From Lysobacter enzymogenes (GTDB lineage Bacteria; Pseudomonadota; Gammaproteobacteria; Xanthomonadales; Xanthomonadaceae): a stretch of DNA of 64,000 nucleotides. How positions within the stretch are numbered: the stretch's first letter is position 1; every line of letters starts with the position of its first letter. Below are positions 55,555 to 64,000 of this stretch, one piece after another. The notes under the pieces are model-generated. The model was not told the DNA's origin. It was given only the letters and a program-made list of their open reading frames with translations, and ran no database searches. A program made the position numbers and the translations under genes. The stretch lies in contig NZ_CP067396.1 of assembly GCF_023617245.1 (NCBI RefSeq), positions 4,836,001-4,900,000 on the forward strand, read 5' to 3'.

Positions 55555-56889
55555 ATGAACGCTCCCGCCGCCTCCCCCGCCGACCTCTACGCGCAGCACT
55601 TCGCCGAGCAACAGCGCCGCGCGGCGCAAGCGTTGGAGCGCGGCGGTTTCGATCACCTGGTCGTGCCCAGCGGCACCCTGCACTATCAGGTCTTCGACGA
55701 TCGCGACTATCCCTACGCGGTCAACCCGCAGTTCAAGGCCTGGGTGCCGCTGGTGCGCAACCCCGGCAGCTGGCTGGTGTTCACTCCGGGCGCCAAGCCC
55801 AAGCTGGTCTACCTGCAGCCCTTCGATTACTGGCACGTGGTGCCGCAGGCGCCGAGCGGGCCGTGGGTCGAGCACTTCGAGGTGATCGTGATCCGCGAGC
55901 CGTCCGACGCGCTGGCGCACCTGCCCCAGGACCCGGCACGCTGCGCGATCCTCGGCGAGCCGCAAAGCGCGCTCGGCGGGTTCGCGCCGAATAATCCGCC
56001 GCCGGTGATCGATTACCTGGAGTACCACCGCGCGTTCAAGACGCCGTACGAAGTGGCGATGATGCGCGAGGCCACGCGCAAGGGCGTGCGCGCGCACCGC
56101 GCCGCCGAGGCCGCGTTCCGCGCCGGCGCCAGCGAGTTCGACATCCACCTGGCCTACTGCGCCGCCGCGCGCCAGGACGCCAACGAGCTGCCCTACGGCA
56201 ACATCGTCGCGCTCAACGAAAACGGCGCGGTGCTGCACTACATGGAACTCGGCCGCGAAGCGCCGGCGCAGTCGCGCAGCTTCCTGATCGACGCCGGCGC
56301 CAGCCATGCCGGCTACGCCTGCGACATCACCCGCACTTACGCCGCCGACGCGAACGGCGAATTCCAGGCGCTGATCGACGCGGTCGACGCGGCCCAGCAG
56401 CGCATGTGCGCGCAGGTGCGCGCCGGCTTCGACTACAAGCAGTTGCATCTGGACGCGCACCTGGCGCTGGCCGGCATCCTCAAGGATTTCGGCGTGCTCA
56501 GGGTCTCGCCCGAAGCGGCGGTCGCCAACGGCGTCAGCAACGTGTTCTTCCCGCACGGCATCGGCCACGGCATCGGCCTGCAGGTGCACGAGGTCGCCGG
56601 CTTCGCCGCCAGCGACCGCGGCGGCCGCATCGACAAGCCGGCCGGGCACCCGTACCTGCGCCTGACCCGCACCCTGGAGCCGGGCATGGCGGTGACGATC
56701 GAGCCGGGCCTGTACTTCGTCGACCTGCTGCTGGACGGCCTCAAGCGCGGCGAGCACGCCGCCGCGGTGGACTGGGCGCGCATCGACGCGTTCCGTCCGT
56801 TCGGCGGCATCCGCATCGAGGACGACGTGGTCTGCACCGACGACGCGCCGGTCAACCTGACCCGCGAAGAGTTCGCCGCCGCGGCCTGA
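55555..56889 (+). CDS. pepQ: Xaa-Pro dipeptidase (prolidase)
   Basis: The 444-residue M24 metallopeptidase has the two-metal ligands FLIDAGASHAGYACDITRTY (two Asp), FPHGIGHGIGLQVHEVAG (His), TIEPGLYFVD (Glu) and IRIEDDV (Glu). Full length and the N-terminal FDDRDYPYAVNPQFKAW identify the PepQ prolidase type, which cleaves dipeptides with C-terminal proline. The ATG at 55555 avoids the REP-derived upstream frame. Two M24 enzymes occur in the window (see pepP). Confidence 0.93.
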   Translation: MNAPAASPADLYAQHFAEQQRRAAQALERGGFDHLVVPSGTLHYQVFDDRDYPYAVNPQFKAWVPLVRNPGSWLVFTPGAKPKLVYLQPFDYWHVVPQAPSGPWVEHFEVIVIREPSDALAHLPQDPARCAILGEPQSALGGFAPNNPPPVIDYLEYHRAFKTPYEVAMMREATRKGVRAHRAAEAAFRAGASEFDIHLAYCAAARQDANELPYGNIVALNENGAVLHYMELGREAPAQSRSFLIDAGASHAGYACDITRTYAADANGEFQALIDAVDAAQQRMCAQVRAGFDYKQLHLDAHLALAGILKDFGVLRVSPEAAVANGVSNVFFPHGIGHGIGLQVHEVAGFAASDRGGRIDKPAGHPYLRLTRTLEPGMAVTIEPGLYFVDLLLDGLKRGEHAAAVDWARIDAFRPFGGIRIEDDVVCTDDAPVNLTREEFAAAA

Positions 56890-56914
56890 GCGCCGCCCGC
56901 ACCGGAGCGCCGCC

Positions 56915-57355
56915 ATGCACGACCGCCACGATCCCTTCCTCGCCGCGCTCGACGCCTACGCCGCGGCGGTGAAGGCCAAGGATGTCGACGCCTTCGCCGC
57001 GCTGTACGACGAAGACGTGCACGTGTTCGACCTGTGGGGCCGCTGGGAACTGCGCGGCCTGCCGGCGTGGCGGGCGATGGCGCAGGAATGGTTCGGCTCG
57101 CTCGGCGAGGACACCGTCGTGGTGACCCATGCCCACGCGCAGTCCCAGGCCGGCGCGGAACTGGCCTACGGCCACGCCCTGCTGACCTACACCGCGTACG
57201 CCGCCGACGGCTCGCGCCTGCGCTCGCTCGACAACCGCATCAGCGCGGCGCTGGCGCGGCGCGGCGAGGGGTGGAAGATCGTGCACGAGCACACCTCCGC
57301 GCCGGTCGACCATGCCAGCGGCAAGGCGATGCTGAAGCGCGACGGGACCGACTGA
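56915..57355 (+). CDS. NTF2/SnoaL-like domain protein
   Basis: The 146-residue protein fits the nuclear transport factor 2-like fold used by SnoaL/YybH proteins: LDAYAAAVKAKDVDAFAALY, DEDVHVFDLWGRWELRGLPA, and a C-terminal LRSLDNRISAALARRGEGWK followed by IVHEHTSAPV. Such proteins include isomerases, hydratases and binding proteins; a catalytic role cannot be assigned. It is 25 nt downstream of pepQ and likely co-transcribed. It is followed by REP sequence beginning 4 bases after the stop. Confidence 0.87.
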   Translation: MHDRHDPFLAALDAYAAAVKAKDVDAFAALYDEDVHVFDLWGRWELRGLPAWRAMAQEWFGSLGEDTVVVTHAHAQSQAGAELAYGHALLTYTAYAADGSRLRSLDNRISAALARRGEGWKIVHEHTSAPVDHASGKAMLKRDGTD

Positions 57356-57358
57356 GCG

Positions 57359-57505
57359 TGGAAGGGCCTTCGGGCCCGACGCTCCAGCTTTTGTGGAAGG
57401 GCCTTCAGGCCCGATGCTCTTGTTTCAGATCGCCGCGACCTGAGCGAAAAGCATCGGGCCTGAAGGCCCTTCCACAAAAGCTGAAGCATCGGGACTCAGA
57501 GCCCT
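57359..57505. repeat. REP cluster
   Basis: Forward units at 57359 (GTGGAAGGGCCTTCGGGCCC) and 57393 (GTGGAAGGGCCTTCAGGCCC), linker, an inverted unit ending about 57475, and a partial inverted unit after it. It lies between the convergent NTF2-like and SDR genes. Confidence 0.88.
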
Positions 57506-57565
57506 CGGTTCGAGCGAGCGCAGGAAGGCCGCGCGGCCTTCCTGCGCTGCTTACCTCCACCGGCC

Positions 57566-58162
57566 TCACCAGACCTCGAACGTCCGCCCGCTCTGCACGC
57601 CCTCGACGCTGCGCCGGTAGGCCAGCGCCGCGCGCGCGGCCGGCACCGGCTCGAAGCCGGGGAAGAACGCGCCGTAGGCGTCCATCGATTCGCTCAGCAC
57701 GCTCGGGCTGACCGCGTTGATGCGCAGGCCGCGCGGCAGTTCGCAGGCGGCGCCGGCGACGAAACCCTCGATCGCGCGGTTGACCGCGCTGGCGTTGGCG
57801 CCCGCGCGGATCGGCTCGGCCGAGACGATGCCGGTGGTCAGGGTGATCGAGCCGCCATCGGAGAGGTGATGCTGGCCCAGCAGCGCCAGCCGCACCTGGC
57901 CGAGCAGCTTGTCGTTGAGGCCGATGGCGAAGTCGGCCGGCTTCATTTCGCTCAGCGGGCCGAAGTGCAGCGCGCCGGCGGCGGAGACGATGGCGTCGAG
58001 CTTGCCGGTCTTGCGCAGCAGCGCCTCGACGCTGGCGTCGTCGGTGATGTCGACCGGGTACTGCGCGCTGCTGCGGCCAGCGGCGAGGATCTCGTGGTGG
58101 GACAGGGTCTGGGCGATGGCGCGGCCGAGGGTGCCGCTGGCGCCGACGAGCAGGATCTTCAT
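57566..58162 (-). CDS. Short-chain dehydrogenase/reductase family protein, atypical
   Basis: The 198-residue protein has the N-terminal nucleotide site MKILLVGASGTLGRAIAQTL and the NAG-like AAGALHFGPL, and the usual LRINAVSPSV near the C-terminus. The expected YxxxK catalytic pair is missing: the corresponding segment reads AGANASAVNRAIEGF, with Ala at the Tyr position and Asn at Lys. The product may be a pseudo-enzyme or use a different mechanism; a whole sub-family of about 200 residues with this feature exists. It is divergent from a LysR gene with 100 nt between, so likely its target. Confidence 0.88.
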   Translation of the reverse strand: MKILLVGASGTLGRAIAQTLSHHEILAAGRSSAQYPVDITDDASVEALLRKTGKLDAIVSAAGALHFGPLSEMKPADFAIGLNDKLLGQVRLALLGQHHLSDGGSITLTTGIVSAEPIRAGANASAVNRAIEGFVAGAACELPRGLRINAVSPSVLSESMDAYGAFFPGFEPVPAARAALAYRRSVEGVQSGRTFEVW

Positions 58163-58243
58163 GGGGATGTTCCAGGAGTGGGAAACCGGCGTGCAGTCTG
58201 CGCGCCGTGGCGTGCACGGTGAATGCGCTAGCATTTCGCGCTC

Positions 58244-58258
58244 CCCTAACCCTGGGTT
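58244..58258. promoter_or_regulatory. Perfect palindrome between SDR and LysR genes, candidate LysR operator
   Basis: CTAACCC-t-GGGTTAG, a perfect 7+1+7 dyad, ends 4 bases before the LysR ATG and about 80 bases upstream of the SDR start. Its T-N-A spacing is compatible with a LysR box, and position suggests autorepression. Confidence 0.65.
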
Positions 58259-58262
58259 AGCC

Positions 58263-59159
58263 ATGGACCTGCTGCGCGCGATGGCGGTGTTCGTCTCGGT
58301 CGCCGACACCGGCAGCTTCGCCGCCGCCGCGCAGGCGCAGCGGCTGTCGGCGGTGATGGTCGGCAAGCACGTGCGCCAGTTGGAAGAGCGCCTGGGCGCG
58401 CGGCTGCTGCAGCGCGACACCCGCAAGCAGCGCCTGACCGAGGCCGGCGCCGCGTTCCTGGCCGAGGCGCGGCAGGTGCTGGAGCAGGTGCGCCGCGCCG
58501 AGACCGTGACCGAGCGCCTCGGCGACGGCGCGCGCCCGCGCGGGCATCTGCGGGTCAGCGCGCCGCTGACCCTGGGCACGGTCGCGATCGCGCCGCTGGC
58601 GACCGCCTACCTGCGCGCTTATCCGGACGTCAGCCTCGACCTCGCCCTGGAAGACCGCGCCGCCGACCTGATCGCCGAGGGCTACGACGCCGCGATCCGG
58701 ATCGGCCCGCTGCCCGATTCCGACCACCTCGTCGCGCGGCCGCTGCGGCCGTACCGGATGATGGTGTGCGCGGCGCCGTCCTACCTGCGCGAGCGCGGCA
58801 CCCCGGCGAGCCCGGCCGAACTGATCGGGCACAGCTGCCTCAACCACCTGCTGTGGCATCCCAACGCCGGCTGGCGTTTCGCCAGCCTCGGCGGCGAAGC
58901 GCTGCGCCTGCACGGACGTTTCGCTTCCAACCACGGCGAAGCGCTGCGGCGCGCGGCGCTGGACGGTTGCGGGATCGTGTTGCAACCCGAAGTGCTGCTG
59001 GCCGACGACATCGCCGCCGGCCGGCTGGTGCCGCTGTTCGAAGACGACCTGCCGCCGCCGCGGCCGGTGCACCTGCTGTACCCGCGCGATCGCCAGCCGC
59101 TGCCGAAGCTGAGCCGGTTCATCGAGCTGGTGATGGAGACGTTGGGCCCGCGGGAATGA
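58263..59159 (+). CDS. LysR-family transcriptional regulator
   Basis: The 298-residue protein has the winged HTH (MDLLRAMAVFVSVADTGSFA, RLSAVMVGKHVRQLEERLGA, RLLQRDTRKQRLTEAG) and a substrate-binding domain (LRVSAPLTLGTVAIAPLATA, YDAAIRIGPLPDSDHLVARP). It resembles regulators of oxidoreductase genes in general but the ligand is unknown. Divergent from the SDR gene and directly preceded by a palindrome. Confidence 0.95.
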   Translation: MDLLRAMAVFVSVADTGSFAAAAQAQRLSAVMVGKHVRQLEERLGARLLQRDTRKQRLTEAGAAFLAEARQVLEQVRRAETVTERLGDGARPRGHLRVSAPLTLGTVAIAPLATAYLRAYPDVSLDLALEDRAADLIAEGYDAAIRIGPLPDSDHLVARPLRPYRMMVCAAPSYLRERGTPASPAELIGHSCLNHLLWHPNAGWRFASLGGEALRLHGRFASNHGEALRRAALDGCGIVLQPEVLLADDIAAGRLVPLFEDDLPPPRPVHLLYPRDRQPLPKLSRFIELVMETLGPRE

Positions 59160-59425
59160 TCGAAGTCCGAGGGTAGGAGCGGCGCGAGCCGCGACCGCGC
59201 CACCTCGCTGACGACGAAGGTTTCGTCGCAGTTGCGTTGTCGCGGTCGCGGCTTGCGCCGCTCCTACAGTCGCTGCGTTGCGGCTCTCTCAAGCGGTGAT
59301 CCCCGCGAAGACGGGGATCTAAAGACTTCGGAGCCATGTCGCGATGAAGCCCTGGATGCCCGCATCCGCGGGCATGACGACGGCGGGCTGCGCGCGGACC
59401 GTTGAACGTCCGCGCCGCCTCGGGC
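59160..59425. repeat. Repeat-rich gap: GTAG-family pair and two further palindromes
   Basis: GTAGGAGCGGCGCGAGCCGC (from 59173) and its reverse form (59238-59268) bracket about 40 bases. They are followed by GATCCCCGCGAAGACGGGGA TC (59298-59319) and CCCGCATCCGCGGGCATGAC near 59359. These lie between the convergent LysR and pepP genes. No gene seen. Confidence 0.8.
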
Positions 59426-60760
59426 CTACGCCGCCCGCCGCTGCGCCATCAGCGCCTCGATCTCATCCGCGCTGCGCGCCAGCCGCGCGGTCAGCACTTC
59501 GTGGCCTTCCTTGGTGATCGCGACGTCGTCCTCGGTGCGGATGCCGATGCCGCGCCAGCGCGGCTCCACGGTGCTGTCGTCGGGCGAGACGTACAGGCCC
59601 GGCTCGATGGTGAACACCATGCCCGGTTCGAGCAGGCGCGACTCGCCGTCGATGCGGTACTCGCCGACGTCGTGCACGTCCATGCCCAGCCAATGCCCGG
59701 TCTTGTGCCGGTAAAAACGCTTGTAGCCGCCCTCGGCGAGGTTGCGCTCCAGGCTGCCCTTGAGCAGGCCCAGCCGCAGCAGGCCTTCGGTCAAGGTCTC
59801 GACCGCGGCCAAGTGCCCGGTTTCGTACGCCACGCCCGGCCGCGCCTGCGCCAGCGCCGCGGCCTGGGCCGCGCCGACTAGGTCGTGCAGCGCGCGCTGT
59901 TCGGCGCTGAAGCGGCCGTTGACCGGGAAGGTGCGGGTGATGTCGGCCGCGTAGCCGCGATACTCGGCGCCGGCGTCGATCAGGATCAGGTCGCCGTCGC
60001 GGGCCTGGGCGTTGTTGGCGCGGTAATGCAGCACGCAGGCGTTGGCGCCGGCGCCGACGATGCTGCCGTAAGCGGATTCGGCCTCATGCCGGCGGAACAC
60101 GCATTCGATCTCGGCCTGCAGTTCGTACTCGTGCACGCCCGGCCGCGCCGCGCGCATCGCCGCCTCGTGGGCGAGCACGCTGATGTCGGCGGCGCGCTGC
60201 ATGAAGCGCAGTTCGTCGCGGTCCTTGAACAACCGCAGTTCGTCGAGCAGGTGCCCGAGCTCCAGGAATTCGTGCGGCGGCTGCGCGCCCTGGCGCACCA
60301 TCGCCCGCACCCGGTTGAGCCAGCCGATCAGCTTGAGGTCGAACTCGGCGTCGCGGCCGAAGTGGTAGTACACGCGCGAGCGACCTTCCAGCAGCCCGGG
60401 CAGGATGTCGTCGAGGTCGGTGATCGGGTACGCGTCGTCCAGGCCGAACGCCTCGACCGCGTCTTCCGGGCCGTAGCGCGGCCCGTCCCAGGCCTCGCGC
60501 TCGCGGTCGCGCTCGCGGCAGAACAGCAGCACCTCGCCGTGGACGCGGCCGGGCACCAGCACCAGCACCGACTCGGGCTCGGGGAAACCGCTGAGGTAGC
60601 TCAGGTCGGAGTCCTGGCGGAACGGGTAATGGGTGTCGCGGCTGCGGATCAGTTCGTGCGCGGACGGCACGATCACGATCGCGTCGGGGCCGGCCATTTC
60701 CATCAGCTGCCGGCGCCGGCGCGCGTGCGCCTTGGCCGGCATGGTCAGCGCCGCCAGCAT
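59426..60760 (-). CDS. pepP: Xaa-Pro aminopeptidase P
   Basis: The 444-residue M24B peptidase has the N-terminal AMP_N domain (RSRDTHYPFRQDSDLSYLSG). The metal ligands are in LILIDAGAEYRGYAADITRT (two Asp), YRHKTGHWLGMDVHDVGEYR (His), FTIEPGLYV (Glu) and IRTEDDVAI (Glu). It removes N-terminal residues preceding proline. It starts one base after the YgfB-family gene stop, the conserved ygfB-pepP pairing of gammaproteobacteria. Start ATG at 60760. Confidence 0.96.
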   Translation of the reverse strand: MLAALTMPAKAHARRRRQLMEMAGPDAIVIVPSAHELIRSRDTHYPFRQDSDLSYLSGFPEPESVLVLVPGRVHGEVLLFCRERDREREAWDGPRYGPEDAVEAFGLDDAYPITDLDDILPGLLEGRSRVYYHFGRDAEFDLKLIGWLNRVRAMVRQGAQPPHEFLELGHLLDELRLFKDRDELRFMQRAADISVLAHEAAMRAARPGVHEYELQAEIECVFRRHEAESAYGSIVGAGANACVLHYRANNAQARDGDLILIDAGAEYRGYAADITRTFPVNGRFSAEQRALHDLVGAAQAAALAQARPGVAYETGHLAAVETLTEGLLRLGLLKGSLERNLAEGGYKRFYRHKTGHWLGMDVHDVGEYRIDGESRLLEPGMVFTIEPGLYVSPDDSTVEPRWRGIGIRTEDDVAITKEGHEVLTARLARSADEIEALMAQRRAA

Positions 60761-60761
60761 T

Positions 60762-61316
60762 TCAGTTCAGCCGCTGGCGGTGGCGCGCGGCCAGGGCCAC
60801 GTCGCCGTGCAGGCCGAGCGCGGCGACGCGGACGAATTCCTCCAGTTCCGCCAGCGCTTCCTCGTCTTCCTCGTCGCCCTCTTCCTGCGGCGCGGTGGCG
60901 GCGAACTTGGCCAGGTCGCCGAGCGCCTCGCGGCTTTCCTCCGACAGGTTCGGCGCCGCGCCCGCGGCCAGGCCGAAGCCGCCGAGGAAGCCGCGGCACC
61001 AGTCGAACAGCGCGCCGCTGCGTTCGCTCAGCGAGGCCTGGGCGTCGGGCAGCAGCAGTTCGAAGCCGAACTCGGCGTCGCCGATCTGCGCGACCGTGGC
61101 CACGCGCAGGCGGTCGAGCGCGCCGCCGGCGGCCGGGGTCGCGGCGGACGGGTCGGCGAGCACGCGCGCCGGCCATTCGCGCACGTCGGCGCCGCCGCCG
61201 GCGAGCCAGCCGCACAGCGCGCCGTGCAGTTCGGCGGCCGAAGTGCTGAGGGTCAGGGCCAGGCTTTCGGCCTCGACCTCGGACAACAGGGGAAGAGAAT
61301 TCGCGGGCACGGGCAC
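60762..61316 (-). CDS. UPF0149 (YgfB/YecA) family protein
   Basis: The 184-residue protein has STSAAELHGALCGWLAGGGA near the N-terminus, FDWCRGFLGGFGLAAG in the middle and an acidic linker (QEEGDEEDEEALAELEEFVR), matching YgfB. In other gammaproteobacteria YgfB precedes pepP and ubiH; its homologue in Pseudomonas has been linked to beta-lactam resistance control. It lies one base from pepP, so they form an operon. The ATG at 61316 fits the family start. Confidence 0.9.
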   Translation of the reverse strand: MPVPANSLPLLSEVEAESLALTLSTSAAELHGALCGWLAGGGADVREWPARVLADPSAATPAAGGALDRLRVATVAQIGDAEFGFELLLPDAQASLSERSGALFDWCRGFLGGFGLAAGAAPNLSEESREALGDLAKFAATAPQEEGDEEDEEALAELEEFVRVAALGLHGDVALAARHRQRLN

Positions 61317-61521
61317 GCCATCAGGGGGATTGCGGCCAGTTTAGCGCGCGCGCGGCTTGCCGCGCCGGCCCTCACGCGGCCTACACACCGGCCCGGCCGC
61401 GGCCGCGCCAGCGCACGGTTTCGCGCGCGGTTGCGCCGGCGCAGCGCGACCGGGGCGCGCAAGTGCTTGTTGCCGCCATCGGCGCCTGCCTACACTGCGG
61501 CTCTTGCGTGCCTGCGCCACG

Positions 61522-64000
61522 GTGTCCGTGCGTCCCTCGTCCCCCGCCGCCCTGTTGACCGCCGTCCTGATCGCCCTGCTGTCGTGCGCGGCGGCGTGGC
61601 CGCAGCGCGTGGCGGCGGCGACCCGCGATTTCTACTTCTCGCGCCTGGGCAGCGAGCTGGGCCTGAGCCAGAACTCGGTCACCGCCTTCGCCCAGGACGC
61701 GCACGGCTTCGTCTGGGTCGGCACCCAGGGCGGCCTGCACCGCTACGACGGCCAGCGCTACCTCGCCTACCGCCACGATCCGCGCGACCCGGCCAGCCTG
61801 CCCGACAGCTACGTCACCGCGCTGGCGCTCGACGGCCAGCGCGCGCTGTGGGTCGGTACGCACTCGGAGTACCTGGCGCGGCTGGACCTGGCCAGCGGCA
61901 GCATCCACCGCTACGGCGCGCCCGAGTCGCAGGCCGGACGCCAGGTGGTGTCGCTGCTGCCGTGGCGCGAGCAGGTGCTGATCGGCACCCTCGCCGGGCT
62001 GGAACGGCTCGACCCGCAGACCGGCACGCGCGAGTTGTTGTTGGCGCTGCCCGGCGAAGCCACCCGTCCGGCGCCGTGGCAGGGCCTGGCCGAGGGCCGC
62101 GACGGCAGCGCCTGGTTCGCCAGCGCCGCCGGCCTGCACCGCATCCGCGTCGACGGCCGGGTCGAGCGCATCGGCGCGGCGATCGCGCTGCGCAGCGTGC
62201 TGATCGACCACCGCGGCGTGCTCTGGGCCGGCGGCGGCGACGGCCTGTACCGGCTCGACGGCCGCACCGGCGTGCTGGTCAAGATCGAGGACGAAGCCCT
62301 GGCCGGCCTGCGCGACGCGCGCGCCCTGGCCGAGGCGCCCGACCACCGCCTGTGGATCGCCGGTTTCGGCACCGGCCTGTACCGCTACGACCCGCAGACC
62401 GGCCACAGCCAGCGCGTCCACGCCGAGCCCGGAGTCGAGGCCAGCCTGCCGGAAGACACCGTCGATGCGCTGATGATCGACCACGGCGGCCTGCTGTGGG
62501 CCGGCGGCATCTTCCGCGGCGTGGCCGTGGCCGATCCGCGCGGCACCCGTTTCAGCTATGTGCTCGACCTGGAGGACGCGCGCCCGGACCGCGCCGCCGC
62601 CGACGCCAGCATCCGCGCCCTGGCCCAGGACGACAGCGGCGCGATCTGGATCGGCACCGACAACGCCCACCTGCGCCGCTACGACCTGTCCGGCGACCGC
62701 TTCCAGGACATGACCTCGCTGCTGCCGGCGAACGCACGCCAAGTGACCGCGATCGCGCGCCAGCCCGAAACCGGGCCCGCCGATGCCGACGCGGCCACGG
62801 CGACCGCCAGTGACGCGCCCAAACCGGTGCCGCCGGGCCGGCTGTGGCTGGCCACCTCCGGCGGCCTGTTGCGGCTGGACCCGGGCACCGGCCGGATCGA
62901 GCCGGTCGACCTGCGCGGCTACAAGGACGCCGCCCTGCGCAGCCTGCGCTTCGCCCGCGACGGCAGCCTGTGGCTGGGCAGCGACGACATCGGCGCGCTG
63001 CATTACCTGCCCGACAGCGGCGTGCTGGTGCGCTACGCCTACCGCGAGGGCGATCCCAAGGGCCTGAGCCATCCGCGCGTCAACGCGATCCTGGAGGACC
63101 GCAACGGACGCATCTGGTTCGGCACCGGCGACGGCCTGGACCTGCTCGATCCCAAGACCGGCTACCTGCGCCATTACCGCCACGTCACCGACCAGGCCGA
63201 CAGCCTGCCCGGCAACGTGGTGCGCGCGCTGCACCAGTCCGCCGACGGCTCGATCTGGGTCGGCACTCCGGCCGGACTGAGCCGGGTGGTGGAATTCGGC
63301 GACGGCCGCATCCGCTTCGAGCACCCGCTGGCCGAAGTGCTCGGCGACCATCCGGTGCCGGTGGTGTTCACCATCGCCGAGCGTCCCGACGGCCGCCTGT
63401 GGCTGGGCACCGACACCGGCATCCTGCGCTTCGACCCGGGCGCCTCGCTGGTGCGCCGCTACGGCCTGGCCGACGGCCTGCAGGACCTGGAATTCAACGC
63501 CGGCGCGGTCGCCGCGCTGGCCGACGGGCGCCTGGCCTTCGGCGGCGTGCGCGGGCTCAACCTGTTCGATCCGGCGCGCATCGCCGACTCGCGCTACACC
63601 CCGCCGGTGCGCCTGCTCGGCGCCTGGATCGGCTCGGACACCAGCGCCGGCTCCAGCGCGCTGTGGCAATCGTCCAAGCTCGAAATCCCCGACGGCGCCG
63701 GCATCCTGCGCCTGCGCATCGGCGCGCTCGACTTCGGCCCCAACAGCGGCATCCGCTATCGCTACCGCATGGACGGGTTCGACCGCGACTGGATCGACAA
63801 CGGCCCGCGCCAGGACATCACCTACACCCGCCTGCCGCCGGGACGCTATCTGTTCCGCGCCCAGTCGACCAACCGCGACGGGGTCTGGAACACCCAGGAA
63901 CTGACCATCCCGGTCGGCGTCGACCCGCCGCTGTGGCGGCACCCGCTGGCGATCGCCGCCCTGGCGCTGGCCGCGCTCGGCCTGCTGCTGAGCTTCGGCT
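61522..64000 (+). CDS. Beta-propeller sensor protein (Reg_prop/Y_Y_Y), C-terminus beyond window
   Basis: An open frame of more than 826 codons runs off the right edge. After a signal peptide (LLTAVLIALLSCAAAWPQR) come many two-component-regulator-propeller repeats of the form SVTAFAQDAHGFVWVGTQGG and AILEDRNGRIWFGTGDGLDL, about two seven-bladed propellers. A Y_Y_Y-type Ig domain (YRYRMDGFDRDWIDNGPRQD) and the start of a transmembrane helix (PLAIAALALAALGLLLSFG) follow. Such sensors end in a histidine kinase or GGDEF domain; which one cannot be seen. GTG at 61522 or TTG at 61504 could be the start. The segment from residue 425 has an Ala/Asp/Pro-rich loop. Confidence 0.9.
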   Translation, partial: MSVRPSSPAALLTAVLIALLSCAAAWPQRVAAATRDFYFSRLGSELGLSQNSVTAFAQDAHGFVWVGTQGGLHRYDGQRYLAYRHDPRDPASLPDSYVTALALDGQRALWVGTHSEYLARLDLASGSIHRYGAPESQAGRQVVSLLPWREQVLIGTLAGLERLDPQTGTRELLLALPGEATRPAPWQGLAEGRDGSAWFASAAGLHRIRVDGRVERIGAAIALRSVLIDHRGVLWAGGGDGLYRLDGRTGVLVKIEDEALAGLRDARALAEAPDHRLWIAGFGTGLYRYDPQTGHSQRVHAEPGVEASLPEDTVDALMIDHGGLLWAGGIFRGVAVADPRGTRFSYVLDLEDARPDRAAADASIRALAQDDSGAIWIGTDNAHLRRYDLSGDRFQDMTSLLPANARQVTAIARQPETGPADADAATATASDAPKPVPPGRLWLATSGGLLRLDPGTGRIEPVDLRGYKDAALRSLRFARDGSLWLGSDDIGALHYLPDSGVLVRYAYREGDPKGLSHPRVNAILEDRNGRIWFGTGDGLDLLDPKTGYLRHYRHVTDQADSLPGNVVRALHQSADGSIWVGTPAGLSRVVEFGDGRIRFEHPLAEVLGDHPVPVVFTIAERPDGRLWLGTDTGILRFDPGASLVRRYGLADGLQDLEFNAGAVAALADGRLAFGGVRGLNLFDPARIADSRYTPPVRLLGAWIGSDTSAGSSALWQSSKLEIPDGAGILRLRIGALDFGPNSGIRYRYRMDGFDRDWIDNGPRQDITYTRLPPGRYLFRAQSTNRDGVWNTQELTIPVGVDPPLWRHPLAIAALALAALGLLLSFG

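Overview
The window is chromosomal DNA of a high-GC gammaproteobacterium of the Lysobacter/Xanthomonas group (Xanthomonadaceae). Evidence is the strongly G/C-ending codon use, the full pilMNOPQ operon, the gmk-yicC // rph and rpoZ-spoT-ridA blocks, the Bat/MoxR cluster, a TonB-dependent receptor, and several dispersed palindromic repeat families of the kind these genomes carry. No rRNA, tRNA, CRISPR array or prophage was seen.

Layout. 1-3.5 kb: a BlaR1/BlaI-type pair with a candidate operator, an acetyl-CoA hydrolase/transferase, and a REP-associated tyrosine transposase (RAYT) bracketed by inverted REP units. 3.5-8.4 kb: transketolase, a 1-kb repeat-rich gap, a dicarboxylate/amino-acid symporter, and three REP pairs. 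8.4-15.4 kb: a leftward MoxR-DUF58-DUF4381-BatA-BatB/C-BatD operon. 15.7-21 kb: the leftward pilMNOPQ operon (type IV pilus alignment complex and secretin), divergent from PBP1A (21.6-24.1 kb). 24.2-28 kb: a REP array, two uncharacterised proteins and citrate synthase. 28.6-34.4 kb: ribosomal protein L31, nucleoside hydrolase with a DUF4166 partner, a small orphan RTX protein, RecG and a small membrane protein. 34.5-40.8 kb: TonB receptor, diheme cytochrome-like lipoprotein, parallel beta-helix lipoprotein and a divergent AraC regulator; the cytochrome/beta-helix pair has no known function and is the best candidate here for an undescribed protein system. 40.8-42.7 kb: an IS30-family insertion sequence sitting between two inverted copies of a structured chromosomal repeat. 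42.7-48.1 kb: ridA, spoT, rpoZ, gmk, yicC (leftward). 48.1-52.4 kb: rph, a VOC protein, rdgB, a membrane protein and hemW (rightward). 52.6-57.4 kb: DUF1631 and PilZ proteins, a REP array, a prolidase and an NTF2-like protein. 57.6-59.2 kb: an atypical SDR divergent from a LysR regulator with a perfect palindrome between them. 59.4-64 kb: aminopeptidase P with a YgfB-family protein, then a beta-propeller sensor protein running off the right edge.

The most unusual non-coding signal is a multi-copy repeat (5.83-6.20, 40.9-41.1 and 42.2-42.45 kb) whose copies differ by compensatory base changes that keep two stem-loops intact. It suggests a structured RNA or a selected DNA hairpin. Two REP-like palindrome families, one headed GTGG and one headed GTAG, occur throughout the gaps together with the resident RAYT.
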